Origin: an uncultured Alphaproteobacteria bacterium
GTDB taxonomy: Bacteria > Pseudomonadota > Alphaproteobacteria > Bin95
Assembly: GCA_938083135.1 (NCBI GenBank)
Contig: CALLKY010000005.1
Location: 103,277-167,276, forward strand
DNA length: 64,000 nt
Reading direction: 5' to 3'
In this document: in pieces, positions 16,646-26,414 of the stretch
How positions within the stretch are numbered: position 1 is the stretch's first letter
Layout of the letters: each line of letters opens with the position of its first letter
Translations under genes and position numbers: made by a program
The notes under the pieces: generated by a model
What the model was told of the DNA's origin: nothing
The model's database searches: none
What the model saw: only the letters and a program-made list of their open reading frames with translations

Positions 16646-18046
16646 CCAATTATTGCGCCGGACGCCCAATCAACCGCGCCTTTGTTCCAACAGGTCTATA
16701 CCCGCTTCCGGGATCGGATCATCGCGGGCGATATGGCACCGGGGGACAGGTTGCCTGCCAGCCGGGCCTTGGCGGAACAGCTCGGCGTTTCCCGCGCGAC
16801 TGTTGTCGCAGCCTATGATCAGCTGGGTGCGGAGGGGTTTGTGGAAGGCAAGCCGGGTTCTGGCCTGTACGTCTGCGCTATTGGCGAAGTCGAGCAGCCA
16901 GTGCGTGCGGAGCCAACGCGGCCGATAAAGCCGAAGCCTGCACCACCCCCATCAGGCCTGCCGAAGATCAGGGCGTTCGAACCTGGCCGGCCGGATATGC
17001 GGCTTTTTCCCTATCGCCAATGGGCGCGCGCGATGGCGCGTGCGGCCCGGAACAGCCCGGAAGCGCTGGTGACATCTCCAGACCGTTTCGGTGATCCGGT
17101 CCTCCGTCAGGCGCTTGCAAAACATTTGGCGGAATGGCGCGGGATTGTCGCCAGCCCAGAGCAAATTCTGATCACAGCCGGATCTGGCGACGCCCTTGAA
17201 ATCTGCATACGTGCGCTCGGTGCGCCGGGCGATGTGGTGGCTTTGGAGGATCCTGGATATTTGCCAATCCGCCGCTTTGTCGAAAGCCTTGGTTTGAGTT
17301 CGGTCTGGATGCCGGTTGGTGTGGATGGTGCTGCTTTGCCGGATGTTCCAGCACGGATCGCCATGCTCACCCCCTCCTGCCAATTCCCACTTGGCGGCGC
17401 GATGCCGACGGCGCAACGGATCGCGTTTTTGAATTGGGCGGATGCCAACCAGAGCTGGATCATCGAGGATGACTATGACAGCGAGTACCGCTATGCAGGC
17501 CGCCCAATTCCTGCGCTCGCTAGCCTCGATAAGGCAGGGCGTAGCCTTTATATCGGCAGCTTCTCAAAAGTGTTTTCAGATGCGCTGCGGCTTGGATATC
17601 TCGTAATTCCAGAGCCATTAATCGAGCGCTTTACGGAGACCTTGCGGCGCTTCGGCGTGAAAGCCTCCATCGCTGCACAGCGCACCTTAGGCGCGTTCAT
17701 TGAGGATGGAGATTTCTATCGTCATATCCGGCGGACCCGGCGGATTTATGGCGAGCGGCGGGCAGTGTTCCTCCGCCTGATCGAAGAAAAATTGGGACAT
17801 GCCGCCACATTCACAGATCATCAGGCGGGAATGCAGATCGCGGTCACGCTGCCGGGTGTCGCGGATGATGTAGCGCTGGCGGCGGATGCGTCTGCGGTTG
17901 GGGTTGGGTGCCTGCCGCTTTCTGGCTTTAGCGCAGGCGAAGGTGGAGTGTCTGGGCTGCTGCTGGGATTTTGCGCGTTCTCACCGGAGGAAATGGAGGT
18001 CGCGCTGGACCGGCTTGCAGGCGTTATAGCGGCCAGAAGAACATGA
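16637..18046 (+). CDS. MocR/PdxR-type regulator (GntR HTH fused to aminotransferase domain)
   Basis: About 469 residues. An N-terminal GntR winged helix (GDRLPASRALAEQLGVSRATVVAAYDQL is the region at about 35-62) is followed by a fold-type I aminotransferase domain. The expected PLP lysine is in SFSKVFSDALRLGY, and EDDYDSEYRY is also typical. Such proteins sense PLP or related amines. The start at 16637 has a GGA site; an in-frame ATG at 16628 is an alternative. The 3' end overlaps the convergent SLC13 gene by 23 bases. Confidence 0.88.
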   Translation: MTNPIIAPDAQSTAPLFQQVYTRFRDRIIAGDMAPGDRLPASRALAEQLGVSRATVVAAYDQLGAEGFVEGKPGSGLYVCAIGEVEQPVRAEPTRPIKPKPAPPPSGLPKIRAFEPGRPDMRLFPYRQWARAMARAARNSPEALVTSPDRFGDPVLRQALAKHLAEWRGIVASPEQILITAGSGDALEICIRALGAPGDVVALEDPGYLPIRRFVESLGLSSVWMPVGVDGAALPDVPARIAMLTPSCQFPLGGAMPTAQRIAFLNWADANQSWIIEDDYDSEYRYAGRPIPALASLDKAGRSLYIGSFSKVFSDALRLGYLVIPEPLIERFTETLRRFGVKASIAAQRTLGAFIEDGDFYRHIRRTRRIYGERRAVFLRLIEEKLGHAATFTDHQAGMQIAVTLPGVADDVALAADASAVGVGCLPLSGFSAGEGGVSGLLLGFCAFSPEEMEVALDRLAGVIAARRT

Positions 18047-19811
18047 TCGCGGGAATGGCGACGATGACGATAATCACTTCCAGTGGCAGCCCCATCCGCC
18101 AGTAATCGCCAAAGCGATACCCGCCCGGCCCCATCACCAGCGTGTTATTTTGATGCCCAATTGGCGTGAGGAACGCGCAGGATGCACCCACGGCCACAGC
18201 CATCAAGTATGGATCCGGATTGTTCCCGAGTGCTGCGGCGACATTGGCCGCCAATGGTGCCATCACGACGGCAGTTGCTGCGTTGTTGAGAATGTCCGAC
18301 ACCGTCATGGTGACGACCAGAATGAGCGTCAGCACCGCCCAGGGCGGTAAATCGACGGCGAATTCAGCGATAGCGTTGGCCGCGAGTGCGGTAGCGCCCG
18401 ATGCCTCCAAAGCACTGCCCAGCGGAATGAGCGCGCCCAGCAACACAAGGATTGACCAGTTCACGCTCTCGTAAAGCTGGCGGGCATGCAAGATGCCGGA
18501 GAACACCATGGCAAGCGCCGCACCCGTTAGGGCTACAGCGATTGGCAGCACACCAAGGGCCGCCAGCGCAATCGCACCTGCGAAGAATCCGACCGCCAAA
18601 ATTGGCCCACGGCGCTTGCCGCCGAAGCTTTTAAGGCCGCGTGCCGCCAGCGGCATGCATCCAAGCTCCGAGATCACGTCTGTCAGGCGTTCACCTTCGC
18701 CTTGCAGCAACAATACGTCACCTGCAGCAAAGCGGAAGTTCCTAAGCCGTCCTCTGTGTGGTTGGCCCTGGCGGGACACTGCGAGCAAATTGACGCCGTA
18801 GCGCCGCTGCAAGCGCGCTGCCATAACCGTTCGATTGGCGAGGCGGGAGCCTTCAGCGACCACAGCCTCAACCAATTCAACATCTTCGGAATGCAGCAGG
18901 CTTGTGCGCGGCGCGGTTGGGTCAATCAACTCAACCCCAAGTGCGGCCACCACGTCTTGCAGCCCGCCGGGCGCTGCCTCAATCAGTAAGATGTCATCTT
19001 GCTCTAGGCGCGCGAACCGGGGGGCGGCGGGAAAGACGCGGTCGCCCCGGATCAATCCAACAACCTTCACATCGAAATCACCGATCAGTGGATCAAGCTT
19101 GCGCACGGTCAGCCCAATCGCCTGCGACCCTTCAACGACGCGCACTTCGGCCAGATAATCTTCCATGCCGTAGGCGGACGCTGCATCGCCGCTAACGGGC
19201 CTGCGGATTGGGATCAACCGCCAGCCGATCAGTGCGACAAACAACAGGCCAGCAACGGCGACGACGAAGCCCACCGGCATGAAATCAAACATATAAAACG
19301 GCTCACCAAGCGCCTGATCCCGGTATGTGGCGACAATAATATTCGGCGGCGTGCCGATCAGTGTCAGCAAGCCGCCGAGGATCGAGCCATAGGCCAATGG
19401 CATCAGCAGCAGGCTGGGAGACCGCTTTGCATCCGCCGCTGACTGCACGGCGACCGGCATCAACAACGCCAGAGCGCCCACATTATTCATGAATCCGGAA
19501 AGAGCTGCAGCGACGCTTGAAAGACCGGCGGTATGGGCGAAGCGGCTTTTGAACAAGGGTGCCAAGGCGTCCGCAATAATTTGCGTCGCCCCTGATTCGC
19601 CAAGGCCCCGGCTCAAAATCAGTACAGCAGCGACGGTGATAACGGCTGGATGGCCAAACCCCACAAACGCTTGCCCACCGGGTACAACGCCAAGGATAAT
19701 GCCCGCTAACAATGCGGACAGCGCCACAATGTCGTAGCGAAGTTTCCCCCAGGCAAACAGCACCAGGGCTAAACCCAGCACACTCACGCTCGCAATTTGA
19801 TCGTAGGTCAT
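18024..19811 (-). CDS. SLC13/DASS-family transporter with two TrkA-C domains
   Basis: 595 residues: an N-terminal membrane block, two RCK_C (TrkA-C) domains at roughly 205-385 (ILLIEAAPGGLQDVV; DVLLLQGEGERLTDVI), then a second membrane block ending GGYRFGDYWRMGLPLEV. This domain insertion is typical of SLC13 permeases for dicarboxylate, sulfate or related anions. The substrate is unknown. It converges with the MocR gene and is divergent from the methyltransferase gene. Confidence 0.88.
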   Translation of the reverse strand: MTYDQIASVSVLGLALVLFAWGKLRYDIVALSALLAGIILGVVPGGQAFVGFGHPAVITVAAVLILSRGLGESGATQIIADALAPLFKSRFAHTAGLSSVAAALSGFMNNVGALALLMPVAVQSAADAKRSPSLLLMPLAYGSILGGLLTLIGTPPNIIVATYRDQALGEPFYMFDFMPVGFVVAVAGLLFVALIGWRLIPIRRPVSGDAASAYGMEDYLAEVRVVEGSQAIGLTVRKLDPLIGDFDVKVVGLIRGDRVFPAAPRFARLEQDDILLIEAAPGGLQDVVAALGVELIDPTAPRTSLLHSEDVELVEAVVAEGSRLANRTVMAARLQRRYGVNLLAVSRQGQPHRGRLRNFRFAAGDVLLLQGEGERLTDVISELGCMPLAARGLKSFGGKRRGPILAVGFFAGAIALAALGVLPIAVALTGAALAMVFSGILHARQLYESVNWSILVLLGALIPLGSALEASGATALAANAIAEFAVDLPPWAVLTLILVVTMTVSDILNNAATAVVMAPLAANVAAALGNNPDPYLMAVAVGASCAFLTPIGHQNNTLVMGPGGYRFGDYWRMGLPLEVIIVIVAIPAIMFFWPL

Positions 19812-19874
19812 CGCCTGCCCGTGCTATCGATTTGCCAGATATAGAATTCGCCGATGGCGTAGAAGGACCATACC

Positions 19875-21536
19875 ATGGCCAAAGGTCAATCTCGAAAAGC
19901 AGCAGGCGGTTCCGCCAAGGTGCGGGATGCGTTGTCGCGGGCGGCAGCGGCGGAACGTGTGGGGGATGGCGACGCGGCCCTTTCAGCACTGTTGCAAGGT
20001 GTGTTGGATAAGCCAGACGCGCCGGAACTTTATCCCCCACTCTCCCGTCTATTGGGCGATATGCGGTTTGAAGAGGCCAGCCCAGCTGTGGCCCGCGCTG
20101 TCGTACATGCTCTGCATGCGCCATGGATCAATCCACAGTCGCTCGCACCTGCGGCAATCTCCCTTCTGTTGGCGACACACAACGTTCTGTCGGCTGATGC
20201 GCCTGCTATTGGTGCTGCTATGGCGCGAGACCCGCTCCTGCTGGCATTGCTTGAACGCACTATGCTGCCGAGCCCGAAGCTTGAAGCCATGTTGATCGCG
20301 GCGCGCCGTCAGCTTCTACAACTGGCGGCGGAAGGCTTTGTACCAGAGGCCGAAGCGGTGCGGTTTGCCCAAGCTATGGCCGCCCAAGCGCAGTTGAACG
20401 GGTGGATGTGGGCGGAGGCTCCAAGCGAAACCCAAGCCCTTGGGATATTGGCGCCACGCTTGCCGGAATTGCCGTTTGGCTATGTGCATATCGTCTACGC
20501 GCTCTACCGTCCGTTAGCGGATGTCCCCGGCCTTGCAGATATCCAGGTGAAAGGGCCTTGGCGGGATGCGGCGCGCCTGCTGATCCAGGACCCTGGCGAA
20601 GAGCGCCGCCTTGCTGCGAAGTTAGAGCGGGTCGGCGGGGCAGTATCGACCGAGGGCGCGTCCGCTGCCGTTAAAGCGCAGTATGAAGCGCACCCTTATC
20701 CCCGCTGGTCCATGGCTGTTCGCCGCAAACCGCTGCCAATTCATGAGATTGCTGCGGGCCTTTTTCCCCATGCGGACCTCCCAGATTGGCCCGCGCGGCG
20801 GTTGGACGTTCTGATTGCCGGTTCCGGTACCGGTAAACATGCAGCCGATGTTTCCACCCGATTTCAGGGCGCCCGCATCCAAGCTATTGATCTTTCACGC
20901 GCATCGCTTGGCTATGCGGCAAGGATGCTGAAAAACCGCCCGGGCATGACCTTCGCTGAGGCAGACATTATGGAATTGGGGAATTGGGAACAACGGTTCG
21001 ACCATATCGAGAGCGTTGGCGTGTTGCATCATCTGGCCGACCCGTTGGCGGGCTGGCGCATCCTCACGGGATTGTTGAAGCCGGGCGGGTCCATGCGGGT
21101 TGGGTTTTACAGCAAGCGCGGGCGGAGCCGGATCGAGGCCGCGCGATCTGCCCTTCGGGATGCTGGTTTCCATGGCCAATCAGATGCTGATCTTCGCGCT
21201 GCTCGCACCTTTGCCATGGCAGAGCCGGATGGCAGCGACGCACGCAAGGCTGCTGATGAGCTTGATTTCTATGCGGCGAGCGGTGCCCGCGATTTCCTGT
21301 TTCACGCCGAAGAGCATGAACTCTCTCCAGCAGAACTGGCTGATATGACAGAGGCGCTCGGGCTCCGTGTTCTAGGGTTGGAGCTCACGCATTCCGATGC
21401 TGCATCGCTTTACCGTCAGCGCTTCCCCGATGATCCAGCCATCGCTGATCTCAGGCGATGGGATGCTATCGAAGCGGAGCACCCGGATATATTTCGCCAT
21501 ATGTGCCAATTCTGGTGTGTCAGTTCTGGTGTGTAA
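19875..21536 (+). CDS. Class I SAM methyltransferase with long helical N-terminal region
   Basis: 553 residues. Roughly 1-260 is alpha-helical and repeat-like. The C-terminal half is a SAM methyltransferase: motif I VLIAGSGTGKHAADVS (about 313-328), acidic IQAIDLSRASLGYA, and VGVLHHLADPLAGWR. Proteins with a TPR-like arm and this methyltransferase occur in alphaproteobacteria; the substrate is unknown. AAGGA precedes the ATG. The next gene on the same strand, 147 bases on, is a CmcJ-like enzyme, so a joint role is possible but unproven. Confidence 0.82.
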   Translation: MAKGQSRKAAGGSAKVRDALSRAAAAERVGDGDAALSALLQGVLDKPDAPELYPPLSRLLGDMRFEEASPAVARAVVHALHAPWINPQSLAPAAISLLLATHNVLSADAPAIGAAMARDPLLLALLERTMLPSPKLEAMLIAARRQLLQLAAEGFVPEAEAVRFAQAMAAQAQLNGWMWAEAPSETQALGILAPRLPELPFGYVHIVYALYRPLADVPGLADIQVKGPWRDAARLLIQDPGEERRLAAKLERVGGAVSTEGASAAVKAQYEAHPYPRWSMAVRRKPLPIHEIAAGLFPHADLPDWPARRLDVLIAGSGTGKHAADVSTRFQGARIQAIDLSRASLGYAARMLKNRPGMTFAEADIMELGNWEQRFDHIESVGVLHHLADPLAGWRILTGLLKPGGSMRVGFYSKRGRSRIEAARSALRDAGFHGQSDADLRAARTFAMAEPDGSDARKAADELDFYAASGARDFLFHAEEHELSPAELADMTEALGLRVLGLELTHSDAASLYRQRFPDDPAIADLRRWDAIEAEHPDIFRHMCQFWCVSSGV

Positions 21537-21683
21537 GTGCGCAATAATGGATCAAATATCCAGCCATCTATGCGCTAAGCGCAAAGCGACTTTCGCTCCT
21601 GGCTGTATTATCAATCCGGCTTTACATGGTCATATTGATGTTCAAGATAAGCGCATATGTTTTTGCTGAAGGAGAATTGAACC

Positions 21684-22523
21684 ATGCCGGATACCGCATT
21701 TTCGCACCAGCAATCTGCCGCCAGCACCGCTATTGAGGCTGCGTTCAACTATATTGAGCCGATTCCATCTGGCGAAAAACCATATCGGCGTATGGATCCG
21801 CCTGGTCCTGGCCAGTTGGAAACCAACGCGACCTACGCGCCGATCCAGATGCGGGTGCATGATCTGCGGGAAACGGATGGCCAGCAGACTTTGGATGCTG
21901 AAGGCTTCGCCGTTGTGAACGCTCCGTCTGCTATTCAGAATTTTTCGGATGTAGAGGCGATCCGCACGGCCTATTACGCCCAAAGTGAGGCCATTGTCGC
22001 CCAGGCGACGGGTGCCGCGCGGGTCATCACATTTGACCACACGATCCGCCGCGCTGTTCCAGGCGCGGACCGCGCGCCGGTCGCCCGTGTCCATAATGAC
22101 TACACAGAGAAATCCGGGCCACAGCGGGTACGGGACCTCATGGGCGATGAGGCGGAAACGCTGCTGAAAGGCCGCTTCGCCATCGTCAATTTGTGGCGTC
22201 CTATCGGCCATCCGGTTGAAGACGCACCGCTCGCAATCGCTTCCGCAAAGAGCGTGCCACCAAAGGATTTCATCGAGCAGGATCTGATCTATGCAGACCG
22301 CGTTGGTGAGACGACTTTGGTTCAGCACTCAGAGGCGCATCACTGGGTCTATTTGTCTAAGCAGACGCCGGATGAAGCGATTCTGATCAAATGCTTTGAC
22401 AGTGCCAAAGATGGCCGCGCCCGCTTCACCGCGCACTCCGCCTTCTTTGACCCGAATGCCCCGGCGGACGCGCGGCCCCGCGAGAGCATTGAAATCCGCA
22501 CACTGGTCTTCTTTGACGACTAA
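21684..22523 (+). CDS. CmcJ/NvfI-family oxidoreductase
   Basis: 279 residues. It shows the family signature pieces: RVHNDYT, FAIVNLWRPIG, HHWVYLSKQTPDEAILIKCFDS, and a C-terminal ESIEIRTLVFF. The family includes CmcJ (cephamycin 7-alpha-hydroxylation partner), fungal isomerases and GA4-desaturase-like proteins, so substrate and chemistry cannot be fixed here. A strong AAGGAGAA site precedes the ATG. It follows the methyltransferase gene on the same strand. Confidence 0.85.
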   Translation: MPDTAFSHQQSAASTAIEAAFNYIEPIPSGEKPYRRMDPPGPGQLETNATYAPIQMRVHDLRETDGQQTLDAEGFAVVNAPSAIQNFSDVEAIRTAYYAQSEAIVAQATGAARVITFDHTIRRAVPGADRAPVARVHNDYTEKSGPQRVRDLMGDEAETLLKGRFAIVNLWRPIGHPVEDAPLAIASAKSVPPKDFIEQDLIYADRVGETTLVQHSEAHHWVYLSKQTPDEAILIKCFDSAKDGRARFTAHSAFFDPNAPADARPRESIEIRTLVFFDD

Positions 22524-22542
22524 CCCAATCTGGCCGGTTGCT

Positions 22543-23781
22543 CTAACGCAATTCCCGGCCCATGCGGGTTACGAGCGCCAGGGTTGCTTTGCCGGTTGGC
22601 GTCACGCCGATCTGTTTTTGGAACGCTTTGACAGCGTTTTCGGTCGGCGTCATATCGTCGAAATTCGCGTCAATCGGGCCGGTATAGTGGCCGAGTGAGA
22701 TGAGATATCGGCGTGCGAGGACGGTCACAAACCGTTCTTCCCGTTTATCCCAATCCCAAAAGTCCGGATCAATTTTCTTTGCCGCTTTCAAGTCTGCGCG
22801 GGCTTCTTCGATCCGTCCCGTCTGCCAATAGACGAAGGCGCGGCTATCAAGTGCCTGGAAATGCTCCGGGTCTTTCTTGATGGCCAGTTGGCAGTCTGGC
22901 AGTGCGCGTTCGGGGTCCGGCATGAGAGCGAGCGCCCAGCAGCGACCGTTTCTGGCTTGGGCACTGTCCGGTGTTTTCGCGATCAGGTCATCCATAATTT
23001 CGACAGATCGCTCGAACTTGCCGTCATGCGCATAGGCCGTGCTGGCAGCGTGCTGGGCTTCGTAGAACTTCGGCTCTAGCTCTGCCGCACGATTGGCGTC
23101 TGCGGCGGCGAGGGCATATTGCTTGCGGTTCATGAAAATATCGAACCGAACAAGGTGCGCGCTTGCCAATTCTGGGTTTAGGCGGAGCGCTGACCGTGCT
23201 GCGCTCAATGCTTCGTCATCTTTGTCCAGCCCAAGCAGTGTGATCGAGCGCAGCAGGTGTAGCTGCGGGAACTTTGGTGCCATGGTCAGCGCTTCATCGA
23301 TATCACCGAGCGCAAACGCATAGTTCTTCTGGCCGATATAGGCCTCAGCACGGATGGCGTATCCACCTGGGTTGCGGCGGTCCAATTCGATACCGCGAGA
23401 AGCATCCGCGATAGCTTTCTGGTGTTCATCCATTTGGGAATAGATGGCAGCCCGCGTGACGTGGGGGAGCGGCAGGTTCGGCGCTGCGGCGATGGCTTTG
23501 GTGGCGGATGCGAGGGCTTTCTCGTCCTCCTTCATCTCCAGATAGGCGTTGGTCTTGCCGATCAGCGCCACCGCCAGTGCATTGCCGCCCACGGAGCCGC
23601 TGTCGATGATGTAATCACACGCTTCAAGCCGCTTTTCTGCTGTCATGGGTGCGAGCATGCAGACCGCGGCGGCAGTCTCTTCCCGGCTGGCGGGCTTGCC
23701 TTCCTGGGCGATGGCGGGCGCGATTGCTCCGATACTGAAGGCTAGACCAAGTGCAGCGATTGCAATGAATTTCCGGCTCAA
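22543..23781 (-). CDS. Secreted TPR protein with C-terminal peptidoglycan-binding-like segment
   Basis: 412 residues. A signal peptide (cleavage near AIAQEG) leads into a run of tetratricopeptide repeats (about 70-340; for example NAYLEMKEDEKALASATKAIA). The last ~55 residues (GHYTGPIDANFDDMTPTENA, then FQKQIGVTPTGKAT) resemble a PG_binding_1 fold. It is likely periplasmic and envelope-associated, with function otherwise unknown. Confidence 0.8.
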   Translation of the reverse strand: MSRKFIAIAALGLAFSIGAIAPAIAQEGKPASREETAAAVCMLAPMTAEKRLEACDYIIDSGSVGGNALAVALIGKTNAYLEMKEDEKALASATKAIAAAPNLPLPHVTRAAIYSQMDEHQKAIADASRGIELDRRNPGGYAIRAEAYIGQKNYAFALGDIDEALTMAPKFPQLHLLRSITLLGLDKDDEALSAARSALRLNPELASAHLVRFDIFMNRKQYALAAADANRAAELEPKFYEAQHAASTAYAHDGKFERSVEIMDDLIAKTPDSAQARNGRCWALALMPDPERALPDCQLAIKKDPEHFQALDSRAFVYWQTGRIEEARADLKAAKKIDPDFWDWDKREERFVTVLARRYLISLGHYTGPIDANFDDMTPTENAVKAFQKQIGVTPTGKATLALVTRMGRELR

Positions 23782-23861
23782 AGTCTTTTCCCCAAACGTT
23801 GATGCGCAATCTTAGCCAAAATTCGAAAGCGGGAATAAGGCGAAATTTCTGGCATGCATAC

Positions 23862-26414
23862 TCATGCGTTACGCAGCATTGGCCCGGCCGGCAATCGCAA
23901 TGCGCGCCAGACGCCAAATGCGCCAGCAGATACGGCCAGTGCCAACGCCAATCCAGCCGGAATTGCTGCGGCTGGGATGGAGAATACGAAATCCGTCTGC
24001 AGCAGGAAGGTCACAATCGCCCAGGCACCAAGCGCGCCAATGCCAACAGCCAGCACGGCTGTAACAAGGCCAATCAGCGCGAACTCAATCCCCTGCGCCG
24101 TGATGATTTGCGCCCGTGTAGCCCCTGCCGTTTTCAGCAAGGCCGCTTCATACACCCGTCGACGTTGGCTGGCCGCGACGGCACCTGCGAGCGTTAACGC
24201 GCCCGCGATAACGGACATTGCAGCGACGGCAGCAAGGGCACCGCCAATCCGGTCCAATATTTGCCGGGCGATCACGACGGCATCCTTGACGCGGATGACA
24301 GTGACGTTCGGCAGTGCATCGGTGACGCGACGGGTTGTCTCTGCTTCCATTTCTGGGGTGGCAGATGCTGTTGCCAGGATGGTGTGTGGTGCCGGTTTTA
24401 GGGTGGCGGGATCAAGGATGGTGGAGAAATTCATGGCGAAGCTGGAATAGTCGAGCTGGCGCAGGCTGGCGATCTCTGCCGTAATTGCACGCCCAAGCAC
24501 ATTGAAGGTCAGCGTGTCGCCAAGGCCAATGCCGAAGCCTTCCGCAATGGCGGCATCGAACGAAACCAACGGCTTGCCCTGGTAGTCCGCTGGCCACCAT
24601 TCACCGGCAACAATGGGGGTCGCTGCTGGCGGTTCGGCGGCGAAGGTCAGCCCGCGTTCGTTCCGTATGGCCCAGCGGGTGTCATCGGTGATGACGGCTT
24701 CGGCGGCGGGTACACCATTGATGTGGGTGATCCGGGCACGCAGCATCGGTGCCTCACCGTCGAGCGTTACGCCGGGAAGGTCTTGCAGGATGGCGCGGAA
24801 GGGCTCCAATTGTTGCGGCTGAATGTCGATGAAGAAGAATGTCGGTGCCTTGGTCGCGACCGTGCGGTCCAGGCGGCTGGAGAACGCAGATTCTGTCATG
24901 GTGACAGCCGTCAGCGCGGCCAGCCCAAGACCAAGCGATAGTGCGATGGAAAGCGTTGGCGCGCCGGGGCGGGCGATGCCCGAAATCGCCAATCGGAATA
25001 ACGGCCCGCCTTTGCGCGGCATCTTGCGGGCGGCACGGATCAGCAAAGTTGCGCAACCAAGAAACAGCAGCGTCGCCATAAGCGCGCCCGCTACAAAAGC
25101 TGCAGCGACTATTTTGTCCGCCGCTGTCAGGACGGCCAATGCCGCAAGCGCAATCGCGCCGAGCGCAAGCAGCCAAAGCCTGCCGCGCGCCGGACGAGTG
25201 CCGGAGATGCCAAGTGCGGCAGCGCCGATCAGGCGGGCTGCGGGCAAGCGCTCAGCCGCTGCAAGCGGCCAAAGTGCAAAGACGAATGCGGTCACTAGGC
25301 CAAACAAAGCGGCCAAACCCATGGAGGCAAATGCAGGCGTTGCTGCCAACCGCACACCCAGGATATCCGCCAGTAGACCGGTCAGTGCCATGGGGGTCAG
25401 GCCGCCAATTACGGCACCCAGGATGGATGCGAAAGCAGCGATCAGTGCGATCTGCATCAGATAGGCCCGGAAAATCACATGGGCCGGCGCGCCAAGGCAC
25501 TTCAAGATCGCCGCCGTCCGCGCGCGCCCATCCATGTAGGCCTTAACTGCATTGGCGGCGCCGACACCACCGACCAGCAATGCGGCCAAACTCGCCAAGG
25601 TCAAAAACAGGCTGAGGCGTTCGATCATCCGCCGGAGCGTTGGTGCTGCCTCTGCTGCCGTGCGAAGCCGCCAGCCTGGATCATCGAATGCGGCTTTGAG
25701 GGCATCCCGTGCGGCATCTGCGCTCTGCCCTGGCGGTAACGCCACCCGATAGCGCCACGTCACCAGCGCACCCTGCACGGCCAATCCGGCTGCATCCAAT
25801 GCTGCGTGGGAGACCATCACCCGTGGCCCGAGTGAAAGAAGACCAACGCCCCGATCTGCTTCTTCGGTGATGACAGCGCGGACGATGAGATTGGTTTTAT
25901 TTAATCGGAACTGGTCGCCAATCTTCAGGCCGGTGGCATCCAGAAAGGCTTGCTCGACGGCGGCACCGAATGCGCCATCTGCCTGAGCCAGGGCCTGTTC
26001 TGCCGGAATATCGGGAGAGAGCGTCAACCCGCCATATAGCGGGTAGCCGCCATCTACGGCTTTCAATGAGGCCAGCTGCCGTTTTTCGCCGACCAGTGCC
26101 ATGCTGCGCATTTCTGCGATCCGGGTGGAGCGGCCAAGGGATTTTATATAGTCCTGCTGTTCCTGGCTGGCCTCGCGGTAGAGCAACCGTGCTTCCAGAT
26201 CGCTTCCGGCCAAGCGCTGTGCGTCCCGGGCGATACCATCTTCAACAGCCGTCCGCGTTGCACCTACGGCAGCAATGGCTGCGACGCCAAGTGCGAGGCA
26301 CGCGATGAAAATTCTAAATCCGGCAAGGCCGCGCCCTAATCCATCCCGCAACTCTCGGCGCGCGATCGTCCACGCGGAGCGCCAATCATTTGCTGCCTCG
26401 CTTGGTTCGCTCAT
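23862..26414 (-). CDS. FtsX-family ABC transporter permease (YbbP-like)
   Basis: 850 residues with the duplicated FtsX permease layout: one N-terminal helix, a large extracytoplasmic domain, three helices around 260-390, further central helices, a second extracytoplasmic domain, and three C-terminal helices. It partners the ATPase encoded just upstream (4-base ATGA overlap). YbbAP-type transporters are linked to lysophospholipase or hydrophobic-compound handling. The divergent TesA-like esterase gene repeats the ybbA-ybbP/tesA arrangement known from enterobacteria. Confidence 0.9.
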   Translation of the reverse strand: MSEPSEAANDWRSAWTIARRELRDGLGRGLAGFRIFIACLALGVAAIAAVGATRTAVEDGIARDAQRLAGSDLEARLLYREASQEQQDYIKSLGRSTRIAEMRSMALVGEKRQLASLKAVDGGYPLYGGLTLSPDIPAEQALAQADGAFGAAVEQAFLDATGLKIGDQFRLNKTNLIVRAVITEEADRGVGLLSLGPRVMVSHAALDAAGLAVQGALVTWRYRVALPPGQSADAARDALKAAFDDPGWRLRTAAEAAPTLRRMIERLSLFLTLASLAALLVGGVGAANAVKAYMDGRARTAAILKCLGAPAHVIFRAYLMQIALIAAFASILGAVIGGLTPMALTGLLADILGVRLAATPAFASMGLAALFGLVTAFVFALWPLAAAERLPAARLIGAAALGISGTRPARGRLWLLALGAIALAALAVLTAADKIVAAAFVAGALMATLLFLGCATLLIRAARKMPRKGGPLFRLAISGIARPGAPTLSIALSLGLGLAALTAVTMTESAFSSRLDRTVATKAPTFFFIDIQPQQLEPFRAILQDLPGVTLDGEAPMLRARITHINGVPAAEAVITDDTRWAIRNERGLTFAAEPPAATPIVAGEWWPADYQGKPLVSFDAAIAEGFGIGLGDTLTFNVLGRAITAEIASLRQLDYSSFAMNFSTILDPATLKPAPHTILATASATPEMEAETTRRVTDALPNVTVIRVKDAVVIARQILDRIGGALAAVAAMSVIAGALTLAGAVAASQRRRVYEAALLKTAGATRAQIITAQGIEFALIGLVTAVLAVGIGALGAWAIVTFLLQTDFVFSIPAAAIPAGLALALAVSAGAFGVWRALRLPAGPMLRNA

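Noticed and set aside
21571..21583. TGCGCT-A-AGCGCA palindrome after the methyltransferase gene
   Set aside because: The 6-bp arms have a 1-base centre and no T-run, so this is too weak to call a terminator or operator.
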